Shown piece after piece: positions 1-5,489 of a DNA stretch of 13,806 bases. The position numbers and the translations under genes are program-made. Below the pieces are notes generated by a model. It saw only the letters and a list, made by a program, of their open reading frames with translations, did no database searches and was not told the DNA's origin. Origin of the DNA: Thermoplasmata archaeon (GTDB lineage: Archaea > Thermoplasmatota > Thermoplasmata > Thermoplasmatales > Aciduliprofundaceae); contig JAGGTO010000040.1 of NCBI GenBank assembly GCA_021163705.1, positions 1 to 13,806 on the forward strand. Direction: 5' to 3'. The stretch's first letter is position 1; each line of letters begins with the position of its first letter.

Positions 1-136
1 CCCTTCGTGGGGGTTTAGAAAGGGGGCGAAGCCCCCTTCGTAAGGGAAGAGGGTAGAGGGAGAAACGAGCATCGTAAGATGCGAGCAAGCCTTTCCGTTA
101 GGAAAGGCGTTGCCGTAGGTGTCTCCTCGTAAGAAA
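1..136 (+). ncRNA. Possible 3' part of a structured RNA or mobile-element end (hairpin cluster, identity unknown)
   Basis: No reading frame of useful length is open here, but the stretch is more GC-rich than its surroundings and folds strongly. Visible stems are GGGGGC/GCCCCC at 22-27/31-36, GCATC/GATGC at 69-73/78-82 with a GTAA loop, and GCCTTTCC/GGAAAGGC at 89-96/101-108 with a GTTA loop. GGAGA (59-63) can pair with TCTCC (122-126) and enclose the last two hairpins as a multi-branched domain. CCCTT (1-5) can pair with AAGGG (42-46). A T-rich tract follows at 138-148. The pattern fits the 3' portion of a plus-strand RNA that begins left of the window, or the structured right end of an IS200/IS605-type element. 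I could not match it to RNase P RNA, SRP RNA or rRNA. The strand is inferred from the position of the T tract. Confidence 0.35.
69..108. repeat. Two adjacent perfect hairpins with GTAA and GTTA loops
   Basis: Bases 69-82 form a 5-bp stem closed by GTAA (a GNRA-type loop). Bases 89-108 form an 8-bp stem closed by GTTA. Both stems are perfect and lie six bases apart. The loop-closing context CGTAAG or a close variant recurs at 39, 73, 96, 114 and 128. Confidence 0.6.
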
Positions 137-137
137 G

Positions 138-148
138 TTTTTTATTTT
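138..148 (+). terminator. Probable T-rich terminator after the hairpin cluster
   Basis: Six T residues followed by A and four more T residues come directly after the structured stretch and 39 bases before the tRNA. Archaeal polymerase commonly stops at such T-rich tracts, so this may end the upstream RNA. It could instead act as an upstream promoter element of the tRNA gene. Confidence 0.35.
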
Positions 149-161
149 ACCTTACATTCTC

Positions 162-170
162 CGTATAAGG
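162..170 (+). promoter_or_regulatory. Possible TATA box of the tRNA-Pro gene
   Basis: CGTATAAGG lies about 21 bases before the first base of the mature tRNA, near the expected distance for an archaeal box A. It also forms the 3' arm of a weak hairpin with ACCTTA at 149-154. Confidence 0.35.
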
Positions 171-186
171 TAGGTGCTGAGAGCTA

Positions 187-259
187 GGGGCCGTAGGGTA
201 GCTTGGCATCCTACCACCCTGGGGCGGTGGCGACCCGCGTTCAAATCGCGGCGGCCCCA
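187..259 (+). tRNA. tRNA-Pro, anticodon GGG
   Basis: The full cloverleaf can be drawn. The acceptor stem is GGGGCCG (187-193) with CGGCCCC (252-258), and the discriminator base is A259. The anticodon stem CCACC/GGTGG holds the loop CTGGGGC, giving anticodon GGG. The T stem CCGCG/CGCGG (235-239/247-251) carries the loop TTCAAAT. The D stem is GGGT/TCCT with a U-U mismatch at 13-22, and the variable loop has four bases. There is no intron, and CCA is not encoded and must be added after transcription. It decodes CCC and CCU proline codons. Confidence 0.95.
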
Positions 260-274
260 CTTTCTTTCAGGAGA

Positions 275-284
275 AAATATTTTA
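275..284 (+). promoter_or_regulatory. TATA box for leaderless prs
   Basis: AAATATTTTA is centred 29 bases before the ATG at 308. That distance puts transcription start at or next to the start codon, and no Shine-Dalgarno motif precedes this ATG. Confidence 0.6.
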
Positions 285-307
285 AGTGGATAGGACAATC
301 ACCCCCT

Positions 308-1159
308 ATGAACATTGTTACTGGCAGTGCGTCCTATCTTCTGGGAGAGAAAATTGCTCAGCTTTTGAATGAGAAGTATATCCCTCCAGTTATAGAGAAA
401 TTCCCCGATGGAGAGATATATGTTCGGATAGAAGGAGAGATAGAAAAGGAGGTTGCTCTCATACAAACCACATACCCAAATGATAAGCTCATCGAGCTAT
501 TTCTCCTCCAGGATGCCCTGCGGGAGAAGGGAGTGGAAAGAATAATCACAGTGGTTCCCTACTTTGGATATTCCCGCCAAGATAAGATTTTTAAGGAGGG
601 AGAGGCAATAAGTGCAAGGGCTATGGCTAAGCATATCGAGCTCTATTCCGATATTTTCATAGGAATTGATCTCCATGCACCGAGCATTCTCAACTGGTTC
701 TCCATACCCACAGTGCATCTCCATGCCACAGAACCTATCGCAAGATTTCTGAAGGAGAGAGATGTGGATGTTGTGATATCTCCCGATAAGGGAGGTGTTG
801 AGAGAGCGAAACTTGTGGCAGAAGCAATGAATGCGGAATTCGATTATCTTGAAAAGGTCAGATTGAGTGGGGAGGAGGTTGTTATAAAACCCAAAAATCT
901 GGATGTTCGTGAAAAAATAGTGGGGATAGTGGACGATATAATATCCACAGGTGGCACAATTGCAAGAGCTGCGGAACAATTGAGAAGGCAGGGAGCAAGG
1001 AAAATATATGCGGTTTGCACCCATGGCCTGTTCATAGGGAAGGCGGAGGAGAATATGAAAAAGGTTAATGATTTTGCATCCACGGATACCATTGAAAGTA
1101 AATACAGTAAAATAACAGTGGCAGAGGTTATTGCCCGAGCCTTGCAGGAATACGCCTAA
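308..1159 (+). CDS. prs: Ribose-phosphate pyrophosphokinase (PRPP synthetase)
   Basis: This enzyme transfers pyrophosphate from ATP to ribose 5-phosphate, making PRPP for purine, pyrimidine, histidine and tryptophan synthesis in the cytosol. The 283-residue protein has the family signatures in order: FPDGEIYVRI (32-41), the ATP-site segment VVPYFGYSRQDKIFKEGE (82-99), GIDLHAP (119-125), SPDKGG (158-163) and the PRPP-binding loop VDDIISTGGTI (208-218). The length is normal for the short archaeal form. The frame is open back to an ATG at 203, but that extension reads through the tRNA-Pro gene. The ATG at 308 begins the conserved sequence and has a TATA box at the leaderless distance, so I take it as the start. 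It is transcribed alone; the gene beyond its 3' end is on the other strand. Confidence 0.96.
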   Translation: MNIVTGSASYLLGEKIAQLLNEKYIPPVIEKFPDGEIYVRIEGEIEKEVALIQTTYPNDKLIELFLLQDALREKGVERIITVVPYFGYSRQDKIFKEGEAISARAMAKHIELYSDIFIGIDLHAPSILNWFSIPTVHLHATEPIARFLKERDVDVVISPDKGGVERAKLVAEAMNAEFDYLEKVRLSGEEVVIKPKNLDVREKIVGIVDDIISTGGTIARAAEQLRRQGARKIYAVCTHGLFIGKAEENMKKVNDFASTDTIESKYSKITVAEVIARALQEYA

Positions 1160-1313
1160 ATAAATAATTTATTCAAGAAGATCCACAATCTCCATAATTC
1201 TTTTCACTTCTGATATCTCCTATCTTCACAAAACCCCATTTTTCCACCGCATGTGGAAATGCCTTTTTCAGTGCGTTCATGAGCTCCTCTTTCAGATCAG
1301 GAATGGGGTGTAT

Positions 1314-1505
1314 TCACCTGATCCTCCTTTCAATTCTATAGCCTCCAATTATATCGTAAATGATAGCAAGAAGCGATATGGTCATTAAAACTGCCATGAA
1401 AATATAAAGTACGAGAAATGGAGTGGTGGTATGCAGTGCCTGGTAGATGAAAAATAAAATCACAAAAAGTAGCAGTGGGATGAAAACAGGAGATGATGCA
1501 ATCAA
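1314..1505 (-). CDS. Two-helix membrane segment, probably the second piece of the broken gene
   Basis: This frame gives 63 residues with two hydrophobic segments and a basic C-terminus (RIERRIR). The only start that keeps the first helix is TTG at 1505, with no ribosome binding site before it, which is weak. The same frame is open further upstream to about 1535 and reads naturally there, which argues that it is a continuation of the preceding frame and not an independent gene. I do not recognise the sequence. Confidence 0.25.
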   Translation of the reverse strand: MIASSPVFIPLLLFVILFFIYQALHTTTPFLVLYIFMAVLMTISLLAIIYDIIGGYRIERRIR

Positions 1506-1783
1506 TGCGTTATGCGGGTATTCATTCTCCAGCCATCAATCTTCCGCTCTTTAAAGTATGCATATAGGGGAAATATGTAGTATGACAGAAGAAGAGAAAG
1601 AATGAGCACTGGCCAGCTTACGGTTGACATCTTATTTTCCATAATTAAGACCAGGAAAACTACTGCGGGAATAAGTATAATCCCTATGGCAATATTTCCT
1701 GCAGTGAGAATTCTCCAGGTATGATACCACAAATCCCTATTCTCAAGGGGCAGTTTTTTCAAAATGATGGGATAACCCCGCAT
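1502..1783 (-). CDS. Small two-helix membrane protein, or N-terminal piece of the broken gene
   Basis: This 93-residue frame starts with MRGYPIILKKLPLENRD and has two hydrophobic segments, about residues 28-50 and 57-80, and then a basic tail. The start at 1783 is preferred over an ATG-like start at 1933 because the longer version would overlap the divergent sdaAB gene. A TATA-like AATATAAA (read on the plus strand, 1803-1810) also sits about 24 bases upstream. The charged segment before the first helix suggests a cytoplasmic N-terminus. Function is unknown. It may be translated as it stands, but the next frame continues the same protein after a one-base shift, so I think it is more likely the front of a pseudogene. 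Confidence 0.4.
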   Translation of the reverse strand: MRGYPIILKKLPLENRDLWYHTWRILTAGNIAIGIILIPAVVFLVLIMENKMSTVSWPVLILSLLLSYYIFPLYAYFKERKIDGWRMNTRITH

Positions 1784-1802
1784 ATCCTGACAATATGAAA
1801 AA

Positions 1803-1833
1803 AATATAAATCTTTTCTGGAATAGTTTTAATA
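1803..1833. promoter_or_regulatory. Back-to-back TATA boxes of the divergent pair
   Basis: Minus strand: AATATAAA (plus-strand reading, 1803-1810) lies about 24 bases before the ATG at 1783. Plus strand: GTTTTAATA (1825-1833) lies about 26 bases before the ATG of sdaAB at 1855. Both distances fit leaderless transcripts, and the two promoters share only about 70 bases of spacer. Confidence 0.5.
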
Positions 1834-1854
1834 CCATTAAGGATATCATTATCC

Positions 1855-2517
1855 ATGTCCCTGCTGGATGTGGTTGGTCCTGTGATGGTCGGTCCCTCGA
1901 GTTCCCATACTCTTGGAGTGTTGAGAATTGCAAGATTTGTGCATAAATTCATGAAGGGTGTGCCAGAGAAGGTAAAATTCGTTCTGCATGGATCACTTGC
2001 AGACACAGGATTCGGGCACGGTACAGATAAGGCGCTTCTCGCAGGTATTATGGGGATGAGAGCGGATGATGAGAGAATAAGAGATTCAATAGAGATTGCA
2101 AAGAATGTTGGACTTAGATACTCCTTTGAAATCGAAGACCTTGGCGAGGTGCATCCCAACACCGTGCTCATAATTGCATGGAAGAATGGCAAGAAGGTGG
2201 AGGTACAGGGGTCCTCAATAGGAGGAGGAAAAATTGAAATAAACAGGATAAATGACTGCGAGTGTCAGGTTAACTGGGAGTACCACACGCTTATCCTTGT
2301 TATAAAGGACCTGCCAGGAGCCATCGGTAATATACTTGAGAATGTATCCGTTAACATATCCAATCTATATTTGAAGAGGATCGATGCAATTGAAAGAATC
2401 GCCGTGGCCATTGTGGAGACGGATGAAGAGGTTAAAGAAGAGTGTTTAGAGGCTATAGAGAAGAATTCATATGTGCTGGAATTTTACCATGTGGGGCGTG
2501 ATGAGGATGCGCTTTGA
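1855..2517 (+). CDS. sdaAB: L-serine dehydratase, iron-sulfur type, beta subunit
   Basis: This is the smaller subunit of the oxygen-sensitive [4Fe-4S] L-serine ammonia-lyase, which converts L-serine to pyruvate and ammonia. The 220-residue protein opens with the family segment VGPVMVGPSSSHTLG (residues 7-21), continues with GHGTDKALLAGIMGM near residue 54, and ends in an ACT domain (about 145-215; HTLILVIKDLPGAIGNI). ACT domains in this family bind serine or stabilise the oligomer. The ATG at 1855 has a TATA box 26 bases upstream and no Shine-Dalgarno, so the message is probably leaderless. The alpha gene follows with an overlap of about 17 bases, the usual beta-then-alpha order of two-gene forms. 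Confidence 0.93.
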   Translation: MSLLDVVGPVMVGPSSSHTLGVLRIARFVHKFMKGVPEKVKFVLHGSLADTGFGHGTDKALLAGIMGMRADDERIRDSIEIAKNVGLRYSFEIEDLGEVHPNTVLIIAWKNGKKVEVQGSSIGGGKIEINRINDCECQVNWEYHTLILVIKDLPGAIGNILENVSVNISNLYLKRIDAIERIAVAIVETDEEVKEECLEAIEKNSYVLEFYHVGRDEDAL

Positions 2518-3376
2518 AGATTTTATAAATGAGGAGAAAAGAGGCAGAAAACTACCCGATGTGATTCTTGAGCGGGAGATGCGTGAAACAGGTGTGCCTA
2601 TTGAACTTCTCCGCAGAGAGATGGTAAAACTTCTCAATGTTATGCTGGAAGAATCGACAAAACAGTATGGGAAGAGGCAACGCACCCTTTCAGAAATGGC
2701 AGGAGAAAATGGATATCTCATGGCAAATCACAGAGCTAAGATGCTCAGTGAGTTCTCCCACACCGCAACTACTGTTGCTCTTTCGCTTGCTGAGAGCAAT
2801 GCCGCAATGGGAAGAGTTGTTGCATGTCCAACCGGGGGTGCATGTGGGATTGTACCAGCAGTACTTTACGCCCTGAAGGTTCATATGAACGCATCCATGG
2901 ATGAACTTCTGAATGCTTTCATAGTGGCGGGAGGTTTGGGGTGGGTGATAGAGAAAAATGCCACCATCTCAGGAGCCGAAGGAGGTTGTCAGGCTGAAAT
3001 AGGCACAGCTGCGGCTATGGCATCCGCTTTGCTTGTTTACTACTTCACGCATCAGGGGGAGAGATGCGCACATGGAGCCGCAATAGCTCTAAAATCCATG
3101 CTTGGTCTCGTATGTGACCCCGTTGGAGGGTTCGTGGAGGTGCCCTGTGTGAAGAGAAACGGCATAGCAGTGAATATTGCCATATCCTCAGCCGAAATGG
3201 CCCTTGCAGGGATAGAAAGTGTGATACCTTTCGATGAAGTGGTGGAGGCTATGTACAGAGTAGGACGAAGTCTTCCAGAGAGTTTGAGGGAGACAGGAAT
3301 GGGAGGTATAGCAACCACACCAACAGCCAGAAAAATAGTGATGGAGATGAAAAAGCATAAAAAATTTAAGTGGTGA
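2501..3376 (+). CDS. sdaAA: L-serine dehydratase, iron-sulfur type, alpha (catalytic) subunit
   Basis: This subunit carries the iron-sulfur cluster and completes the serine dehydratase with the preceding beta subunit. Counting from the ATG at 2501 it has 291 residues. Likely cluster ligands are C163 (GGCQAE), C205 (GLVCDPVGG) and C216 (VPCVKRN). Their spacing of 42 and 11 matches what I recall for the ligands in the structurally studied Legionella enzyme. The substrate-binding segment ACPTGGACGIVPA (108-120) and the SHTAT motif (86-90) are intact. The frame is open to 2471, but family members begin close to FEDF; 2501 and 2507 are both possible starts and I cannot decide between them. Both overlap the beta gene, suggesting coupled translation. 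The product can feed pyruvate into central metabolism and allow growth on amino acids. Confidence 0.93.
   Translation: MRMRFEDFINEEKRGRKLPDVILEREMRETGVPIELLRREMVKLLNVMLEESTKQYGKRQRTLSEMAGENGYLMANHRAKMLSEFSHTATTVALSLAESNAAMGRVVACPTGGACGIVPAVLYALKVHMNASMDELLNAFIVAGGLGWVIEKNATISGAEGGCQAEIGTAAAMASALLVYYFTHQGERCAHGAAIALKSMLGLVCDPVGGFVEVPCVKRNGIAVNIAISSAEMALAGIESVIPFDEVVEAMYRVGRSLPESLRETGMGGIATTPTARKIVMEMKKHKKFKW
3358..3370 (+). promoter_or_regulatory. Possible TATA box for the sirtuin gene
   Basis: TAAAAAATTTAAG is centred about 28 bases before the ATG at 3392 and overlaps the end of sdaAA. It would allow leaderless transcription of the sirtuin separately from the serine dehydratase pair. The sequence is A/T-rich coding DNA, so this is tentative. 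Confidence 0.35.
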
Positions 3377-3391
3377 GACCATAGGCTTTAT

Positions 3392-4135
3392 ATGCTTCCA
3401 CAGGGACTGATGGATGCTCTTCTGAATGCAGAAAGGATCGTTGCTCTTACAGGTGCAGGTATAAGCGCTGAGAGTGGCATACCCACATTTCGTGGCTCAG
3501 GAGGACTTTGGGAAGGTTATCCGGTGGAAAAGGTGGCCACTGTTGAAGGTTTTGAGAGAGATCCTGAACTTGTCTGGAGATTCTATGATGAAAGAAGAAG
3601 AAACATAGCAGCAGCTAAACCTAACGATGCTCATATAGTTCTTGCAAAGATGGAGCGCCTCTACGATTTCTGGGTCATCACACAGAACATAGATGGGTTA
3701 CATCAGAAGGCGGGGAGCAGAAATGTTGTTGAGTTGCATGGCAACATATGGAGAGTTAGATGCACAGAATGTGGAAGAGTAGGTTACAATTATGAGGTTC
3801 CTCTCAAAGAAATACCACCAAGATGTGAGAAATGTGGTGGATTATTGCGACCGGATGTGGTATGGTTTGGAGAGCCAGTATACGATATAGATAAAGCATA
3901 TTCTCTTGCAGAAAATTGCGATGTTATGCTGGTAATAGGCACATCTGCACAGGTTTATCCAGCAGCATATTTACCAAGATTGGCATGGAGTAGAAATGCC
4001 AAGATTGTAGAGATAAATCCCCAGGAAACGCCTGTGAGCAGGTATGCTGATTTTATAATGAGAAAAATGGCCACAGAGGCTATGAACGAGATTTATCAAG
4101 AGCTACTAAGAGCATCCCAAGAAGAACGAGAATAG
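3392..4135 (+). CDS. cobB: Sir2-family NAD-dependent protein deacylase (sirtuin)
   Basis: Sirtuins remove acyl groups from lysine, consuming NAD and releasing nicotinamide and O-acyl-ADP-ribose. The 247-residue protein has all the core motifs: GAGISAESGIPTFRG (21-35), TQNIDGLHQKAG (97-108), catalytic H116 in ELHGN, a zinc ribbon with C124/C127 and C145/C148, GTSAQVYPA (183-191) and INP (208-210). The segment WRFYDERRR places Y65 and R68 where SIRT5 and CobB carry the Tyr/Arg pair that binds succinyl or malonyl groups, so it is a class III-type enzyme with probable desuccinylase or demalonylase activity as well as deacetylase activity. In archaea the known sirtuin target is the chromatin protein Alba; the target here is unknown. 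The 3' end overlaps the convergent transporter gene by 56 bases. Confidence 0.95.
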   Translation: MLPQGLMDALLNAERIVALTGAGISAESGIPTFRGSGGLWEGYPVEKVATVEGFERDPELVWRFYDERRRNIAAAKPNDAHIVLAKMERLYDFWVITQNIDGLHQKAGSRNVVELHGNIWRVRCTECGRVGYNYEVPLKEIPPRCEKCGGLLRPDVVWFGEPVYDIDKAYSLAENCDVMLVIGTSAQVYPAAYLPRLAWSRNAKIVEINPQETPVSRYADFIMRKMATEAMNEIYQELLRASQEERE

Positions 4136-4925
4136 CACCTATAATACCTCTTGATCCAAGCGTCTCACCAAGAATTAGGTAGGAGAAGACTCCTGCTAAT
4201 ACTGGCTCCATTGTAAATATCACCGCAGCATGGGTAGGTGGAACCACTTTTTGAGCATGAGTCTGTAAAAGTATGCCCACAGCCGTTGCCAGGATTCCTG
4301 TAAACAATATTCCAAAGATAAGAATAGGGGTACATTGGCAATAAAATTTTTCTACTCCCCATCCCCCCATTCCCATAATCGCCACCATTCCAATTTCCAC
4401 TAAGGTCAAAGAGGTTGGATCATACATTTTAGTATATTTAGCTACAAGAACGATCTGAAGAGCATAAAAAACTGCACAAAGGAGGGTTATAAAGTCTCCA
4501 ATATTCATTCCCTTCTCCATGTTGGAGAGAAAATACAGGCCTGTGAGCGAGAGAAACACAGCTATTCCTGATTTCACTGAAATTTTCTCTTTAATTACAA
4601 AAAATGCAAAGAATGGAGTGAACACCACATACAGACCCACTATAAATCCTGAGTGTGTGGCAGATGTATACTGGAGTCCTAGAGTCTGAAAAAAGTATCC
4701 TGCAAAAAGAACTATTCCCAACATAGCACCAGAAAACAGCGTTTCCCTATCCATTTTTAATTTTCTGGCAAAAAATATGGAAAGAATAAAAAATCCTGTA
4801 AGGAATCTCAAGGCCACAAAGCCCCAGGAGCTTATGTACTGGAGAGAAAGCTTAATTATAGGAAATGTGGAGGCCCAAATAACCGCAACAAAAAATATGG
4901 AAAGTATAGCTGTGAGCTTTTGCAT
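4080..4925 (-). CDS. EamA/DMT-superfamily membrane transporter
   Basis: This 281-residue protein is almost entirely hydrophobic, with about ten membrane segments arranged as two EamA repeats, the usual build of the drug/metabolite transporter superfamily. Recognisable pieces are VIWASTFPIIKLSLQY near residue 16, FVALRFLTGFFIL near 36, GLQYTSATHSGFIVGLYVVF near 83 and MEPVLAGVFSYLILGETLG near 239, the family's usual second-repeat signature. Substrate cannot be told from sequence; amino acids, nucleosides and drugs are all known in the family. The ATG comes one base after the TGA of the LeuD-type gene, so the two are cotranscribed and probably translationally coupled. The last 56 bases overlap the convergent sirtuin gene. 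Confidence 0.9.
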   Translation of the reverse strand: MQKLTAILSIFFVAVIWASTFPIIKLSLQYISSWGFVALRFLTGFFILSIFFARKLKMDRETLFSGAMLGIVLFAGYFFQTLGLQYTSATHSGFIVGLYVVFTPFFAFFVIKEKISVKSGIAVFLSLTGLYFLSNMEKGMNIGDFITLLCAVFYALQIVLVAKYTKMYDPTSLTLVEIGMVAIMGMGGWGVEKFYCQCTPILIFGILFTGILATAVGILLQTHAQKVVPPTHAAVIFTMEPVLAGVFSYLILGETLGSRGIIGAILVLLGMLLVALDKSRS

Positions 4926-4926
4926 G

Positions 4927-5451
4927 TCAGCTCATCTTATTACCATACTCGAATATTCCACCGGCATCGTATATATCAAGGGCAACCTTTGACATGGGCT
5001 TTGCTTTGAAAATCAGATTACCATCCCTGAAGATTTCTCCAGTCTCCAGATTTATCTCAATAACATCGCCAGTTTTCAAATCGGTATTGAATATTCCGGG
5101 AGCCTCGATAAGTGGTAATCCCGAGTTAATCACATTTCTCTTGTATATTGCTCCAAAACTCTCACCCACAATGGCCACGATTCCCAGCGCAATGAAGCAA
5201 TCCACTGCCTGCTGCCTGGAGCTCCCTGCTCCGAAGTTTTGACCCACAATGAGAATATCTCCCGGCTTTGCCTTTTGAGGGAAATCCTCCCATCCGGGTA
5301 AATTAGAGAAGGCATATTTTCCCATCTCCTTTACATCCGTTATATAGAGATATCTGTTGTGAAAAATCATATCTGTATCAACATTATCAATCCTCTTTCC
5401 CTGGGAATCTCGCAGCATCCATATTCTACCTCGCAGTATTCTAGGCTTCAT
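4927..5451 (-). CDS. leuD: 3-isopropylmalate dehydratase small subunit (LeuD/homoaconitase type)
   Basis: This is the swivel-domain subunit of an aconitase-family isomerase; with a large iron-sulfur subunit it would interconvert 2- and 3-isopropylmalate in leucine synthesis. The 174-residue protein has the family motifs NVDTDMI (23-29) and GQNFGAGSSRQQA (70-82). The segment that sets substrate choice in archaeal small subunits reads RYLYI (33-37), which matches neither the YLRT form nor the YLVY form I recall, so homoaconitase or another hydroxyacid specificity remains possible. No large subunit is in the window. A TATA-like element lies 30 bases upstream with no Shine-Dalgarno. The transporter gene follows after one base. 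Confidence 0.88.
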   Translation of the reverse strand: MKPRILRGRIWMLRDSQGKRIDNVDTDMIFHNRYLYITDVKEMGKYAFSNLPGWEDFPQKAKPGDILIVGQNFGAGSSRQQAVDCFIALGIVAIVGESFGAIYKRNVINSGLPLIEAPGIFNTDLKTGDVIEINLETGEIFRDGNLIFKAKPMSKVALDIYDAGGIFEYGNKMS

Positions 5452-5475
5452 AAAAAATGCATGGAAATGGAAGTA

Positions 5476-5486
5476 GATAATATTTT
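5476..5486 (-). promoter_or_regulatory. TATA box for the leuD-type gene
   Basis: Read on the minus strand, AAAATATTATC is centred about 30 bases before the ATG at 5451. It lies in the 38-base gap after the fhs stop, consistent with a leaderless transcript separate from fhs. Confidence 0.5.
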
Positions 5487-5489
5487 CTT

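Larger units (their letters stand above)
1169..1783 (-). pseudogene. Decayed gene for a four-helix membrane protein (two frameshifts, one stop)
   Basis: Reading leftward from the ATG at 1783, one protein of about 200 residues can be pieced together. Frame one runs to a TGA at 1502-1504. The next frame is open from just after 1536 and continues with WLENEYPHNALIASSPVF, so a single lost base near 1533-1537 would join the two. That frame ends at a TGA at 1314-1316, yet it stays open in the same frame as IHPIPDLKEELMNALKKAF and on to GFVKIGDI. A further one-base shift near 1214-1222 leads to SEVKRIMEIVDLLE and a TAA at 1169. The reconstruction has four hydrophobic segments and a charged C-terminal tail. 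I do not recognise the family. Alternatively the first two pieces are separate small membrane proteins, and the 3' stretch is a short remnant. Confidence 0.5.

Noticed and set aside
1..136. RNase P RNA, SRP RNA or rRNA as the identity of the hairpin cluster
   Set aside because: None of the conserved motifs I know for these RNAs can be found; the visible loops and stems do not match their 3' regions.
203..307. A 35-residue N-terminal extension of PRPP synthetase
   Set aside because: It translates the tRNA-Pro gene and lacks family similarity; the ATG at 308 has a TATA box at the leaderless distance.
497..1024. A 175-residue minus-strand frame opposite prs
   Set aside because: Shadow of a strongly conserved gene with no recognisable motif.
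1784..1933. A longer start for the small minus-strand membrane frame
   Set aside because: It would overlap sdaAB and its promoter, and the extension is unlike a membrane protein start.
2471..2500. A longer N-terminus for the serine dehydratase alpha subunit
   Set aside because: The extra residues are out-of-frame reading of the beta subunit's C-terminus and precede the family's usual start.
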